Assembly: GCF_900095845.1 (NCBI RefSeq)
Contig: NZ_FMIX01000003.1
Location: 124,001-188,000, forward strand
DNA length: 64,000 nucleotides
Reading direction: 5' to 3'
DNA from: Streptococcus timonensis
Lineage (GTDB): Bacteria > Bacillota > Bacilli > Lactobacillales > Streptococcaceae
The notes beneath the pieces were generated by a model. That model made no database searches. It was given only the letters and a program-made list of their open reading frames with translations, and was not told the DNA's origin. Below, piece after piece: positions 1 to 6,762 of the stretch (positions are counted from its first letter, which is position 1; every line of letters starts with the position of its first letter). The translations under genes were made by a program, and so were the position numbers.

Positions 1-305
1 TATTTTCTGGTGACGACGCTGATGCTATCTTTGAACTCTTGCTTGAAGCAGATGTCGATGTAGACGATGTAGAAGCAGAAGAAGGAACAATCACTGTTTA
101 CACAGCTCCAACTGACCTTCACAAGGCTATCGTTGCTTTGCGTGAGTCTGGTATCGAAGAATTCCAAGTAACAGAACTTGAGATGATTCCTCAATCAGAA
201 GTGGAATTGTCAGGTGATGATCTTGCAAGCTTTGAAAAACTCTACGGCGTTCTTGAAGATGACGAAGACGTACAAAAAATCTATACCAACGTTGATGGAT
301 TTTAA
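1..305 (+). CDS. yebC: YebC/PmpR-family regulator, C-terminal part (5' truncated by window)
   Basis: The reading frame is open from the first bases and ends at TAA 303-305, giving about 100 C-terminal residues of the roughly 240-residue YebC/PmpR/TACO1 family. The acidic [16 protein letters not shown] segment and the end [20 protein letters not shown] are typical of domains II/III. Family members are cytosolic; some act as DNA-binding regulators (PmpR) and others aid translation of proline-rich stretches. The N-terminal part lies outside the window, so completeness cannot be judged. Confidence 0.93.
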   Translation, partial: FSGDDADAIFELLLEADVDVDDVEAEEGTITVYTAPTDLHKAIVALRESGIEEFQVTELEMIPQSEVELSGDDLASFEKLYGVLEDDEDVQKIYTNVDGF

Positions 306-347
306 TTAGAACAGTTGATTTTCATCCTGAGGAGTCACTCGGGATGA

Positions 348-443
348 TTTTTTATCTCAAATATCATCGCCCAAGGCTTGTCAACTATCCATAATGCAGA
401 TCTCTACAATAGTCAATTTACAGAAGACCAAGCAGAAGAATAA
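348..443 (+). other. possible decayed gene tail
   Basis: A frame without an ATG reads IIAQGLSTIHNADLYNSQF and ends at TAA 441-443, directly in front of a good terminator. It has protein-like composition but no start codon or RBS. It could be the 3' end of a deleted gene whose terminator survived, or chance. I do not recognise the family. Confidence 0.2.
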
Positions 444-448
444 ATCTC

Positions 449-473
449 AGAAGGCTTGACGGCCTTCTTTTTC
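449..473 (+). terminator. Rho-independent terminator
   Basis: AGAAGGC (449-455) pairs with GCCTTCT (462-468) around a 6-nt loop and is followed by a T-rich run. It probably ends transcription from yebC or from whatever gene once preceded it. Confidence 0.7.
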
Positions 474-555
474 TGCACTATACTAGAGTAGGAGATGCTA
501 GCAGACTCGTTCTGTCAGGCTTCTTGTGTAAAATCTAGAAACAACGAGAAAACAG

Positions 556-1059
556 ATGAAAAACTATCAAGAGTGGTACGATAAGAGGAAATCAGGTCTT
601 CTTCGACATCCACAATTATTGCAATTGATGCGAGTCTTTAATCGTATGATGACAGTTCTGATGCCCTTAGCTTACTTGACCTTGTTGGGAACAAACTTTG
701 TAAGTAAAGGGGTTGGGAAAGAACTTTCTGCTTATATTTTAGTTCCAGCTTTAGGCTTTCTCCTATTGACGCTAGTTCGTAAGTGGATCAATCAACCCCG
801 TCCCTATGAAACTTGGGAAATTGTCCCGCTTCTAGACAAGGATAGTTCCGGTAATTCAATGCCTAGTCGCCATGTCTTTTCAGCAACCATCATTTCCATT
901 GCTTGCTTGCATGCAAATCTCCCTGTGGGGTTGGTTTTGTTGATCTTATCAGCTTTTCTGGGCTTTGTGCGGGTTTTAGGTGGTGTTCATTATCCCAAGG
1001 ATGTTTTAGTTGGCTACGCCTGTGGCCTCCTCTTGGGAATCCTTTTCTTTATTTTGTAA
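556..1059 (+). CDS. PAP2-family membrane phosphatase
   Basis: A 167-residue integral membrane protein with the three phosphatase motifs of the PAP2 superfamily: KWINQPRP (KX6RP-like), PSRHVFS (PSGH-like, with the catalytic His) and RVLGGVHYPKDV (SRX5HX3D-like). Four or five hydrophobic segments surround them. Such enzymes remove phosphate from phosphatidic acid, phosphatidylglycerophosphate or undecaprenyl pyrophosphate on the outer face of the membrane. Which substrate applies here cannot be read from sequence; recycling of undecaprenyl pyrophosphate is one option. It lies just upstream of a LytTR regulator gene but is separated from it by a terminator and that gene's own promoter. Confidence 0.85.
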   Translation: MKNYQEWYDKRKSGLLRHPQLLQLMRVFNRMMTVLMPLAYLTLLGTNFVSKGVGKELSAYILVPALGFLLLTLVRKWINQPRPYETWEIVPLLDKDSSGNSMPSRHVFSATIISIACLHANLPVGLVLLILSAFLGFVRVLGGVHYPKDVLVGYACGLLLGILFFIL

Positions 1060-1065
1060 GAAGCA

Positions 1066-1124
1066 AAGCAAGTGGGCTTGGCCTCGTAACCACTTACGGG
1101 TCAAAAGTGACCACTTGCTTTTTT
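1066..1124 (+). terminator. terminator/structured spacer behind the PAP2 gene
   Basis: AAGCAAGTGG (1066-1075) is fully complementary to CCACTTGCTT (1111-1120), which runs into TTTT. The 35-nt interior contains a second CCACTT (1090-1095) that could compete for the same arm, and a small GGTCA/TGACC hairpin. The right arm also holds a putative LytTR half-site, so the segment serves two purposes. Confidence 0.55.
1089..1118 (+). promoter_or_regulatory. putative LytTR-protein binding site (9-12-9 direct repeat)
   Basis: ACCACTTAC (1089-1097) and ACCACTTGC (1110-1118) match in 8 of 9 positions and are separated by exactly 12 bp. This is the geometry of ComE and BlpR boxes, which are bound by LytTR domains. 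The site ends 10 bp before the -35 of the LytTR gene. It suggests autoregulation by the downstream product (inference). Confidence 0.6.
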
Positions 1125-1128
1125 GCCC

Positions 1129-1157
1129 TTGTAAAGTCTTCTGGCCTTTGGTATAGT
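1129..1157 (+). promoter_or_regulatory. promoter of the LytTR operon
   Basis: TTGTAA (1129-1134), a 17-bp spacer, then TATAGT (1152-1157) with a TGG extended -10. The start codon follows at 1178 behind an AAAGGAG ribosome binding site. Confidence 0.65.
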
Positions 1158-1177
1158 AGATGCAGAAAGGAGATAGG

Positions 1178-1624
1178 ATGAAGTTACGAATCGAGATTGA
1201 TAGTGAATTAGCTGAGACAGAGATTGTCATCAAGGCTGCAGCCCTGACAGATGAGATAGCTGACTTGCAACGACTCTTGCAAGAAACCAAGGCTCCTAGG
1301 TTGATCTTTTACAAGGGGACGGGTGAGTATTACTTAGACTTGGCAGAAATTCTCTTTTTTGAGACAGAAGGTAGCAAGATTTACGCCCACACCCAGAAAG
1401 AGGCCTACGAGGTTCGACTCAAGCTTTATGAGTTAGAGTCCATCCTGCCCCGCTATTTCAGTCGGGTATCCAAGTCGACCATAGCCAATCTTCGGCAGGT
1501 CTACTCGGTGGACAAGTCCTTCTCAGGGACAGGAACTATTTCCTTTTATCAGACCCACAAGGAGGTGCACGTGTCACGACACTACCAATCCCTCCTAAAA
1601 GAAAATCTAAGAAACATGAGGTAA
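1178..1624 (+). CDS. LytTR DNA-binding transcriptional regulator
   Basis: A 148-residue cytosolic protein: an N-terminal helical stretch (about residues 1-45) and a LytTR DNA-binding domain (about 45-145) with the characteristic segments ILFFETEGSKIYAHT and FSRVSKSTIANLRQV. It has no receiver domain. It therefore resembles the stand-alone LytTR regulators of streptococci (HdrR/BrsR type), whose activity is held back by a co-encoded membrane protein. The start at 1178 is preferred over an in-frame ATG at 1160 because AAAGGAG lies at the right distance. The next gene begins 4 bp after its stop and encodes a membrane protein, fitting a regulator/membrane-inhibitor pair. A 9-12-9 direct repeat precedes its promoter. 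Confidence 0.88.
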   Translation: MKLRIEIDSELAETEIVIKAAALTDEIADLQRLLQETKAPRLIFYKGTGEYYLDLAEILFFETEGSKIYAHTQKEAYEVRLKLYELESILPRYFSRVSKSTIANLRQVYSVDKSFSGTGTISFYQTHKEVHVSRHYQSLLKENLRNMR

Positions 1625-1628
1625 GAAC

Positions 1629-2303
1629 ATGAAAAAGAAAGTATTTGGTATTGTGTTGCTAGTATTGGCAGCTTTAGTATTGTTACAGGGAAATTTTGGT
1701 ATTCCTTCACTTGAAGGGGAAATTTGGCCCTTGATCGGTATTGGATTTTTTGCCTATCAATCAGTTGAGGCAATCCTTCGTCGTCATTTCACTTCAGCCA
1801 CCGTTACAGCCCTAGTGGCCCTCATGATTGCTAATCATTTTTATGATATTTTACCGATTCCCAATCAGTCATTGTTCTGGGCTAGTATATTAATCGTAAT
1901 GGGTGTCAGCGCACTCACTCATTCTAACAGAACTTGGAATGGGAAAAAATGGTGGTATGATGGTGAAAAGACCATCCTTACAGATAAGGAAGTTGCATTT
2001 GGTAGCGGGACTTTCTACAAGCAAGATCAAGAATTGGTAGAAGACGAGTTTGAAGTCGGTTTCGGAAATGCCAAGATCTATTATGATAATGCAGAGATGT
2101 TAGGTGATACCGCAACCTTAAAAATAGAAGTTGGATTTGGGAATGCAGTCATATATGTTCCTCAACACTGGAGAGTCGATCTAAAGGTAGAAACTTTTTG
2201 TGGTGCAGCTAAGGCAGATGCTTCAGTAGCTCCTACAAGTAAGACCCTGATTGTCCGTGGAGAGGTGGCTTTTGGAAAACTAGAAGTTGTCTATGCTAAA
2301 TAA
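1629..2303 (+). CDS. LiaF-like membrane protein, likely partner of the LytTR regulator
   Basis: A 224-residue protein. The first about 100 residues form three or four transmembrane helices and include the LiaF-type segment GEIWPLIGIGFFAYQSVEAI. The C-terminal half (about 120-224) is a repetitive beta domain with repeated FGxGTFY/GFGNAKIYYD/GFGNAVIYVP blocks, as in the LiaF/toastrack family. LiaF proteins sense or inhibit in cell-envelope stress systems. Here the partner is a LytTR regulator rather than LiaSR. The 4-bp gap to the regulator and lack of an internal promoter imply cotranscription. Function as an anti-activator is inferred. Confidence 0.75.
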   Translation: MKKKVFGIVLLVLAALVLLQGNFGIPSLEGEIWPLIGIGFFAYQSVEAILRRHFTSATVTALVALMIANHFYDILPIPNQSLFWASILIVMGVSALTHSNRTWNGKKWWYDGEKTILTDKEVAFGSGTFYKQDQELVEDEFEVGFGNAKIYYDNAEMLGDTATLKIEVGFGNAVIYVPQHWRVDLKVETFCGAAKADASVAPTSKTLIVRGEVAFGKLEVVYAK

Positions 2304-2321
2304 AAAAATCTTCCAATTCCC

Positions 2322-2350
2322 TTGCCAAAATGGAGAAAGTGTGATAACAT
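2322..2350 (+). promoter_or_regulatory. rpmB promoter
   Basis: TTGCCA (2322-2327), a 17-bp spacer and TAACAT (2345-2350), about 50 bp before the AGGAGG-preceded start codon of rpmB. Confidence 0.6.
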
Positions 2351-2408
2351 AGTACGGTATGTGGTGCTAGCACATCCGCTATATTAGATCTAATAGGAGG
2401 AAAACACA

Positions 2409-2597
2409 ATGGCTAAAGTATGTTACTTTACAGGTCGTAAGACTGTATCAGGAAACAACCGTTCACACGCGATGAACCAAACTAAACGTGCCGTAAAACC
2501 AAACCTTCAAAAAGTTACTGTTCTTATCGATGGTAAACCTAAAAAAGTTTGGGCTTCAGCTCGTGCATTGAAATCAGGAAAAGTAGAACGCGTTTAA
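2409..2597 (+). CDS. rpmB: 50S ribosomal protein L28
   Basis: The full 62-residue L28 with the family start [12 protein letters not shown] and a basic C-terminus. It is a component of the large ribosomal subunit. A strong AGGAGG lies 8 bp before the ATG and a terminator follows, so it is a single-gene transcript. It has no CxxC zinc motif. The gene order rpmB, Asp23-like gene, fakA matches other streptococci. Confidence 0.97.
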   Translation: MAKVCYFTGRKTVSGNNRSHAMNQTKRAVKPNLQKVTVLIDGKPKKVWASARALKSGKVERV

Positions 2598-2605
2598 TAA
2601 ACATG

Positions 2606-2630
2606 AAAAGACCTACAGGGTCTTTTTTGT
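2606..2630 (+). terminator. rpmB terminator
   Basis: AAAGACC...GGTCTTT hairpin with a short loop and a run of six T directly downstream of rpmB. Confidence 0.8.
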
Positions 2631-2693
2631 TTTACTCGACAGCTGAAATCATTTGAAAAATCAAGCAAATATCCGATGATACATCATTCTGCT

Positions 2694-2722
2694 TTTACAG
2701 TTGGGCTGAAATATGATAAAAT
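2694..2722 (+). promoter_or_regulatory. promoter of the Asp23-fakA operon
   Basis: TTTACA (2694-2699), a 17-bp spacer and TAAAAT (2717-2722), 29 bp before the first start codon. Confidence 0.6.
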
Positions 2723-2751
2723 AGAGTATCAACTAGTTGAGGTAAAAAAAG

Positions 2752-3117
2752 ATGACTGTAAAAATTAATACAAAAGATGGTCAAATCGAACTAACAGATG
2801 ATGTGATTGCTACTGTTGTAGGCGGAGCAGCAACTGAGATTTTTGGTGTGGTCGGTATGGCTAGTAAAAATGCCCTCAAAGATAATTTCCAAGCCCTTCT
2901 TGGTAAGGAAAACTATTCTAAAGGTGTAGTCGTTAAAGCGGCTGAAGATGGTAGCATTGCAGTTGATGTATACACTGTCTTGAGCTACGGAACAAAAATC
3001 AGCGAAGTATCAAAAAACATCCAAGAGCGTGTACGTTTTAGTTTGGAAAATCAACTTGGAATCACTGCTCAGACTGTGAATGTCTTCATTCAAAATATCA
3101 AAGTTGCAGGAGAATAA
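2752..3117 (+). CDS. Asp23/Gls24-family envelope stress protein (YloU-like)
   Basis: A 121-residue protein with the Asp23 domain through its length: VIATVVGGAATEIFGVVGMA near the N-terminus and a VNVFIQNIKV beta strand at the end. Asp23 proteins are abundant, membrane-associated through partners, and linked to envelope stress. The gene sits 2 bp upstream of fakA, the usual pairing in Firmicutes, and shares its promoter. Its molecular role beside the kinase is unknown. Confidence 0.9.
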   Translation: MTVKINTKDGQIELTDDVIATVVGGAATEIFGVVGMASKNALKDNFQALLGKENYSKGVVVKAAEDGSIAVDVYTVLSYGTKISEVSKNIQERVRFSLENQLGITAQTVNVFIQNIKVAGE

Positions 3118-3119
3118 TC

Positions 3120-4784
3120 GTGTCAAATATTACTACAAGCCTATTTCAAGAAATGGTCCAGGCTGCTTCTACTCGATTAAATAAGCAAGCCGAATATGTC
3201 AATTCATTAAACGTCTTCCCAGTTCCAGACGGAGATACAGGAACAAACATGGGAATGACGATCGAAAATGGTGCCAAAGAAGTAGCAGACAAACCAGCTT
3301 CAACTGTTGGTGAGGCTGCAAGTATCTTGGCTAAAGGTCTTTTGATGGGTGCGCGTGGGAACTCTGGAGTTATCACTTCTCAGCTTTTCCGTGGATTTTC
3401 GCAAGCTATCAAGACAAAAGAAGAGTTAACAGGAAAAGACCTAGCTCTTGCCTTCCAATCTGGTGTTGAAGTAGCCTATAAGGCTGTTATGAAACCTGTT
3501 GAAGGAACTATCTTAACTGTATCACGTGGTGCTGCCATCGGTGCTAAGAAAAAAGCAGAGCAGACAGATGATGCCGTTGAGGTTATGCGTGCAGCCTTGG
3601 AAGGAGCTAAAGCGGCCCTTGCTAAAACTCCAGAAATGCTTCCAGTCTTGAAGGAAGTTGGCGTTGTGGACTCAGGTGGTCAAGGTTTAGTCTTCATCTA
3701 TGAAGGATTCCTTTCAGCTCTTACTGGTGAATACAGTGCGTCTGAGGACTTTGTAGCGACTCCAGCTAATATGGGTGAAATGATCAATGCAGAACACCAT
3801 AAGTCTGTTGCTGGACATGTGGCAACAGAAGATATCACTTTTGGTTACTGTACGGAAATCATGGTTGCCCTTAAGCAAGGTCCAACCTATGCTAAAGAGT
3901 TTAACTACGATGAATTCCGTAACTATTTGAACGACCTTGGGGATTCATTACTCGTTGTTAACGATGATGAAATCGTTAAAGTTCACGTCCATACAGAAGA
4001 TCCAGGACTTGTTATGCAAGAAGGTCTCAAATATGGTAGCTTGGTCAAGGTTAAAGTCGATAACATGCGTAACCAACACGAAGCACAAGTAGAAAAAGAA
4101 GCTCAAGTCAGCAAGCCAGCTGAAGAAAAAGAATATGCCCTTATCGCAGTAGTAGCTGGTCAAGGATTGGCAGATATCTTCCGTGCTCAAGGTGTGGACT
4201 ATGTCATCGAAGGTGGACAAACCATGAACCCTTCGACAGAAGACTTTGTCAAGGCTGTTGAGAAAGTTAATGCTCGTAACATCATCTTCTTGCCGAACAA
4301 CAAAAACATCTTCATGGCAGCTCAATCTGCAGCGGAAGTATTGGAACAACCAGCTGTTGTGGTAGAAGCTCGTACCCTTCCTCAAGGATTGACTAGCCTT
4401 CTAGCATTTGACCCAAGCAAGACTATCGAAGAGAATAAAGAACGTATGACTGCAGCTCTTGGTGATGTGGTCAGCGGTAGTGTAACAACAGCCGTTCGTG
4501 ACACGACTATCGATGGTCTAGAAATTCACGAAAATGACAATCTTGGTATGGTAGATGGTAAGATCCTCGTATCAAACCCTGACATGCACCAAACCCTGAC
4601 TGAAACCTTGAAACATATGTTGGATGAAGATAGTGAAATCGTAACCTTCTATGTTGGAGAAGACGGAAGCGAAGAATTGGCTAACCAAATCGCCCAAGAA
4701 ATCGCAGAAGAATTCGAAGATGTCGAAGTAGAAATCCACCACGGTCAACAACCGGTTTATCCATATCTCTTCAGTGTGGAATAG
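3120..4784 (+). CDS. fakA: fatty acid kinase catalytic subunit FakA (DAK2 domain)
   Basis: A 554-residue protein starting at GTG 3120, with AGGAG 8 bp upstream. The N-terminal DhaL/DAK2 kinase domain (about residues 8-200) contains PDGDTGTNMG (36-45), whose aspartates bind Mg-ATP, and the GARGNSGVI loop. A middle domain and a C-terminal FakA domain follow. FakA phosphorylates exogenous fatty acids bound to a FakB (DegV-family) protein so that they can enter phospholipid synthesis through PlsX/PlsY. FakB is not in this window. Length and order are those of the family. Confidence 0.95.
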   Translation: MSNITTSLFQEMVQAASTRLNKQAEYVNSLNVFPVPDGDTGTNMGMTIENGAKEVADKPASTVGEAASILAKGLLMGARGNSGVITSQLFRGFSQAIKTKEELTGKDLALAFQSGVEVAYKAVMKPVEGTILTVSRGAAIGAKKKAEQTDDAVEVMRAALEGAKAALAKTPEMLPVLKEVGVVDSGGQGLVFIYEGFLSALTGEYSASEDFVATPANMGEMINAEHHKSVAGHVATEDITFGYCTEIMVALKQGPTYAKEFNYDEFRNYLNDLGDSLLVVNDDEIVKVHVHTEDPGLVMQEGLKYGSLVKVKVDNMRNQHEAQVEKEAQVSKPAEEKEYALIAVVAGQGLADIFRAQGVDYVIEGGQTMNPSTEDFVKAVEKVNARNIIFLPNNKNIFMAAQSAAEVLEQPAVVVEARTLPQGLTSLLAFDPSKTIEENKERMTAALGDVVSGSVTTAVRDTTIDGLEIHENDNLGMVDGKILVSNPDMHQTLTETLKHMLDEDSEIVTFYVGEDGSEELANQIAQEIAEEFEDVEVEIHHGQQPVYPYLFSVE

Positions 4785-4794
4785 GAGATTCAAA

Positions 4795-5340
4795 TTGAAG
4801 AAGATCTTTGGATTAACGCTTGTTTCGGTAACTCTACTTGTGGGTTGCAGTAAATTGTTGCCTCACCGCTCAAATGACAAGAGTAAAGCGAGTGATACAG
4901 CTACAAGTCAAACGACAACCAAACAAGCAAAAGAAGAAAAAACTAAAGTTCTTAAAGGGAAATGGGATGATTTTGATATCACCATGACCTTTGTTTATAC
5001 AGATGTTGTTAAGCAGTTCAATATGGAGATGCTCGGGAAAATGAACGAGGAGATTCCTGGTGGAGTTACTCCAAAAGAATTCCAAGAAATTTTCCGTGAA
5101 GCTATGGAAGATAGTCCAGAATATGCTGAAATTAAGGATGAGCCAGGTGTTAATGTAGAATATTTTATCACCGAGGACAAAAAGATGAGAGTCGTTACGG
5201 AACTCGATCTTGAAAAAGCAGATTTGAATAAAGTAAAAAATACATATTTCTTTAAGCCACTTGCGGATAGTATAGAAGACTTTAAAAAGCCTAATACACT
5301 AATCGCTGCACTAAAATTACATGGATTTAAGGAAGAATAA
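4795..5340 (+). CDS. putative lipoprotein of unknown function
   Basis: The best start is TTG 4795, which has AGGAG 8 bp upstream; an ATG at 4774 would overlap fakA and place extra charged residues before the signal peptide. The protein (181 residues) has a lipoprotein signal peptide with lipobox LLVGC, then a Ser/Thr/Lys linker and a soluble domain of about 130 residues beginning KGKWDDFDITMTFVY. It is presumably anchored outside the membrane. It may be a distant relative of the YehR/DUF1307 lipoproteins, but I cannot confirm this. It follows fakA by 10 bp and ends at a strong terminator, so it belongs to the fak operon. Confidence 0.75.
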   Translation: MKKIFGLTLVSVTLLVGCSKLLPHRSNDKSKASDTATSQTTTKQAKEEKTKVLKGKWDDFDITMTFVYTDVVKQFNMEMLGKMNEEIPGGVTPKEFQEIFREAMEDSPEYAEIKDEPGVNVEYFITEDKKMRVVTELDLEKADLNKVKNTYFFKPLADSIEDFKKPNTLIAALKLHGFKEE

Positions 5341-5343
5341 AAA

Positions 5344-5374
5344 AGAGAGGCCGGGATTTTCCCGACCTCTTTTT
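5344..5374 (+). terminator. terminator of the Asp23-fakA-lipoprotein operon
   Basis: AGAGG/CGGG and CCCG/CCTCT arms with one internal mismatch and an ATTTT loop, followed by T-rich sequence. Confidence 0.85.
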
Positions 5375-5416
5375 GATTTTCAGAGAATTCTATTTTCATA
5401 GCGATTAGACTTTTTG

Positions 5417-5480
5417 TGACATTTGTCATATTACCTCATGACAGAAGCTTCTAGTGGTTCTACCTTCAAAGAATTATACT
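5417..5480 (+). promoter_or_regulatory. putative response-regulator-controlled promoter
   Basis: TGTCAT (5424-5429) and ATGACA (5438-5443) form an inverted repeat with an 8-bp spacer, and TGACA (5417-5421) gives a third half-site. A good -10 TATACT (5475-5480) follows, but no recognisable -35 lies 17 bp before it. This is the pattern of an activator-dependent promoter and is the likely target of the NarL-type regulator encoded at the end of the operon (inference). Confidence 0.55.
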
Positions 5481-5507
5481 AGATGTATCAAATGGAGGAA
5501 GAAAAAA

Positions 5508-5699
5508 ATGAAACATAAAGTAATTGTCGCAATGAGTTTATTAGCAGCAGGAGTCATGACTTATCTCATGTTTTCAGGATTGGATGAAAGCTTCTATCAT
5601 TTTCCTTGGGAGCTATTTGCAGGATTTGGCATGATGTCTTGGCTTATCCGAGAAGGTTTGAAATTGGTCTCAGATGTGAAAAAGGAGTTTGAAAAATGA
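5508..5699 (+). CDS. small membrane protein, first gene of ABC/two-component operon
   Basis: A 63-residue protein with two predicted membrane helices (about 5-22 and 30-50) and a charged C-terminus. The start at 5508 has GGAGG 9 bp upstream; an in-frame start at 5454 would include a hydrophilic leader and lacks an RBS. The next gene overlaps its stop by 4 bp. I do not recognise a family. Position suggests a sensor accessory, an immunity-type protein or a subunit of the exporter. Confidence 0.7.
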   Translation: MKHKVIVAMSLLAAGVMTYLMFSGLDESFYHFPWELFAGFGMMSWLIREGLKLVSDVKKEFEK

Positions 5700-5890
5700 A
5701 AAAAGCGATTCTCTATCTTTTTATTGGACTATCACTAGTGGTATGGTTGGTAGAAATGTTTACAGGTTGGTTTGATCAAGCCTTCCTGCACCAAGCCATT
5801 CGCGGTGCCTGGGGTATAGTATTTATGATTTTTATCGCCTTTCCGATGGGAAAGGAGTGGCTGAAAGGAGAGTATCATGAACATGATTAA
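5696..5890 (+). CDS. small membrane protein, second gene of the operon
   Basis: A 64-residue protein with two hydrophobic segments separated by GWFDQAFLHQAIRG and an acidic/His tail. It overlaps both neighbours (4 bp with the preceding gene, 14 bp with the ATPase gene), so its translation is coupled. It has the same size and topology as the preceding protein but little clear sequence identity. No family is recognised. Confidence 0.7.
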   Translation: MKKAILYLFIGLSLVVWLVEMFTGWFDQAFLHQAIRGAWGIVFMIFIAFPMGKEWLKGEYHEHD

Positions 5891-6761
5891 GGTAGAAAGC
5901 CTAAATAAAAACATCAAGGGCAAGGCTATTTTGAAGGGTATTTCCTTTGAGGTAGCTGAAGGTGAATGCGTCGCCTTGATTGGGCCCAATGGTGCTGGGA
6001 AGACCACACTCTTGGACTGTTTGCTAGGAGATAAACTGGTTACAAGCGGTCAAGTATCTATCCAAGACTTGCCAGTGACGAGTTCTCAGTTAGACTATAT
6101 CAGAGGTTACTTGCCTCAAGAAAATGTCATCGTTCAGAAATTAAAGGTCAAAGAGCTGATTGCTTTCTTTCAAAGTATTTATCCAAACCCCTTGAGCAAC
6201 CAGGAAATCGATCAACTATTGCAGTTTGACCAGCAACAGAAAGAGCAATTTGCAGAAAAATTGTCAGGTGGGCAAAAGCGTCTATTCTCTTTTGTCTTGA
6301 CCTTGATTGGCCGACCAAAACTTGTCTTTTTAGATGAACCGACTGCGGCCATGGATACCTCAACCCGCCAACGCTTTTGGGAAATTGTTCAGGAGCTAAA
6401 AGCTAAGGGAGTTACCATTCTCTATTCGTCCCATTATATCGAAGAAGTAGAGCATACAGCTGACCGGATTTTGGTCTTGAATAAGGGAGAGTTGATTCGC
6501 GATACAACACCTCTAGCCATGCGCAGTGAGGAGATTGAAAAGCACTTTATCCTTCCTCTAGCATACAAGGAAGTCATTGAGCAGTCTAACTTGGTTGAAA
6601 ACTGGTCACAAAAACAAGATGCCCTGCAAGTAGTCACACGAGAGGCAAATGCTTTTTGGGAACTGTTAGTTCAAGCAGGATGTAGCATACAAGAAATCGA
6701 AGTTAATAACCGTAGTTTGCTAGATACAATCTTTGAAGAAACACAAAAGGGAGATGACTAA
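5877..6761 (+). CDS. ABC transporter ATP-binding protein (exporter type)
   Basis: A 294-residue nucleotide-binding subunit: Walker A GPNGAGKTT, Q-loop LPQENVIV, signature LSGGQKR, Walker B LVFLDEPTAAMD and switch His in YSSHYIEE. A C-terminal extension of about 80 residues follows, as in CcmA/NatA-type ABC-2 exporters. It works with the permease encoded immediately downstream. Bacteriocin or antibiotic export or immunity is the usual role of such sets next to NarL-type two-component systems; the substrate here is unknown. Confidence 0.9.
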   Translation: MNMIKVESLNKNIKGKAILKGISFEVAEGECVALIGPNGAGKTTLLDCLLGDKLVTSGQVSIQDLPVTSSQLDYIRGYLPQENVIVQKLKVKELIAFFQSIYPNPLSNQEIDQLLQFDQQQKEQFAEKLSGGQKRLFSFVLTLIGRPKLVFLDEPTAAMDTSTRQRFWEIVQELKAKGVTILYSSHYIEEVEHTADRILVLNKGELIRDTTPLAMRSEEIEKHFILPLAYKEVIEQSNLVENWSQKQDALQVVTREANAFWELLVQAGCSIQEIEVNNRSLLDTIFEETQKGDD

Positions 6762-6762
6762 G

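Noticed and set aside
344..394. Short ATG frame (16 codons) in the yebC downstream region.
   Set aside because: No RBS and no recognisable sequence; too short to support.
3948..4385. Antisense reading frame of 145 codons inside fakA.
   Set aside because: Codon-shadow of a conserved gene; composition rich in Phe/Cys and no ribosome binding site.
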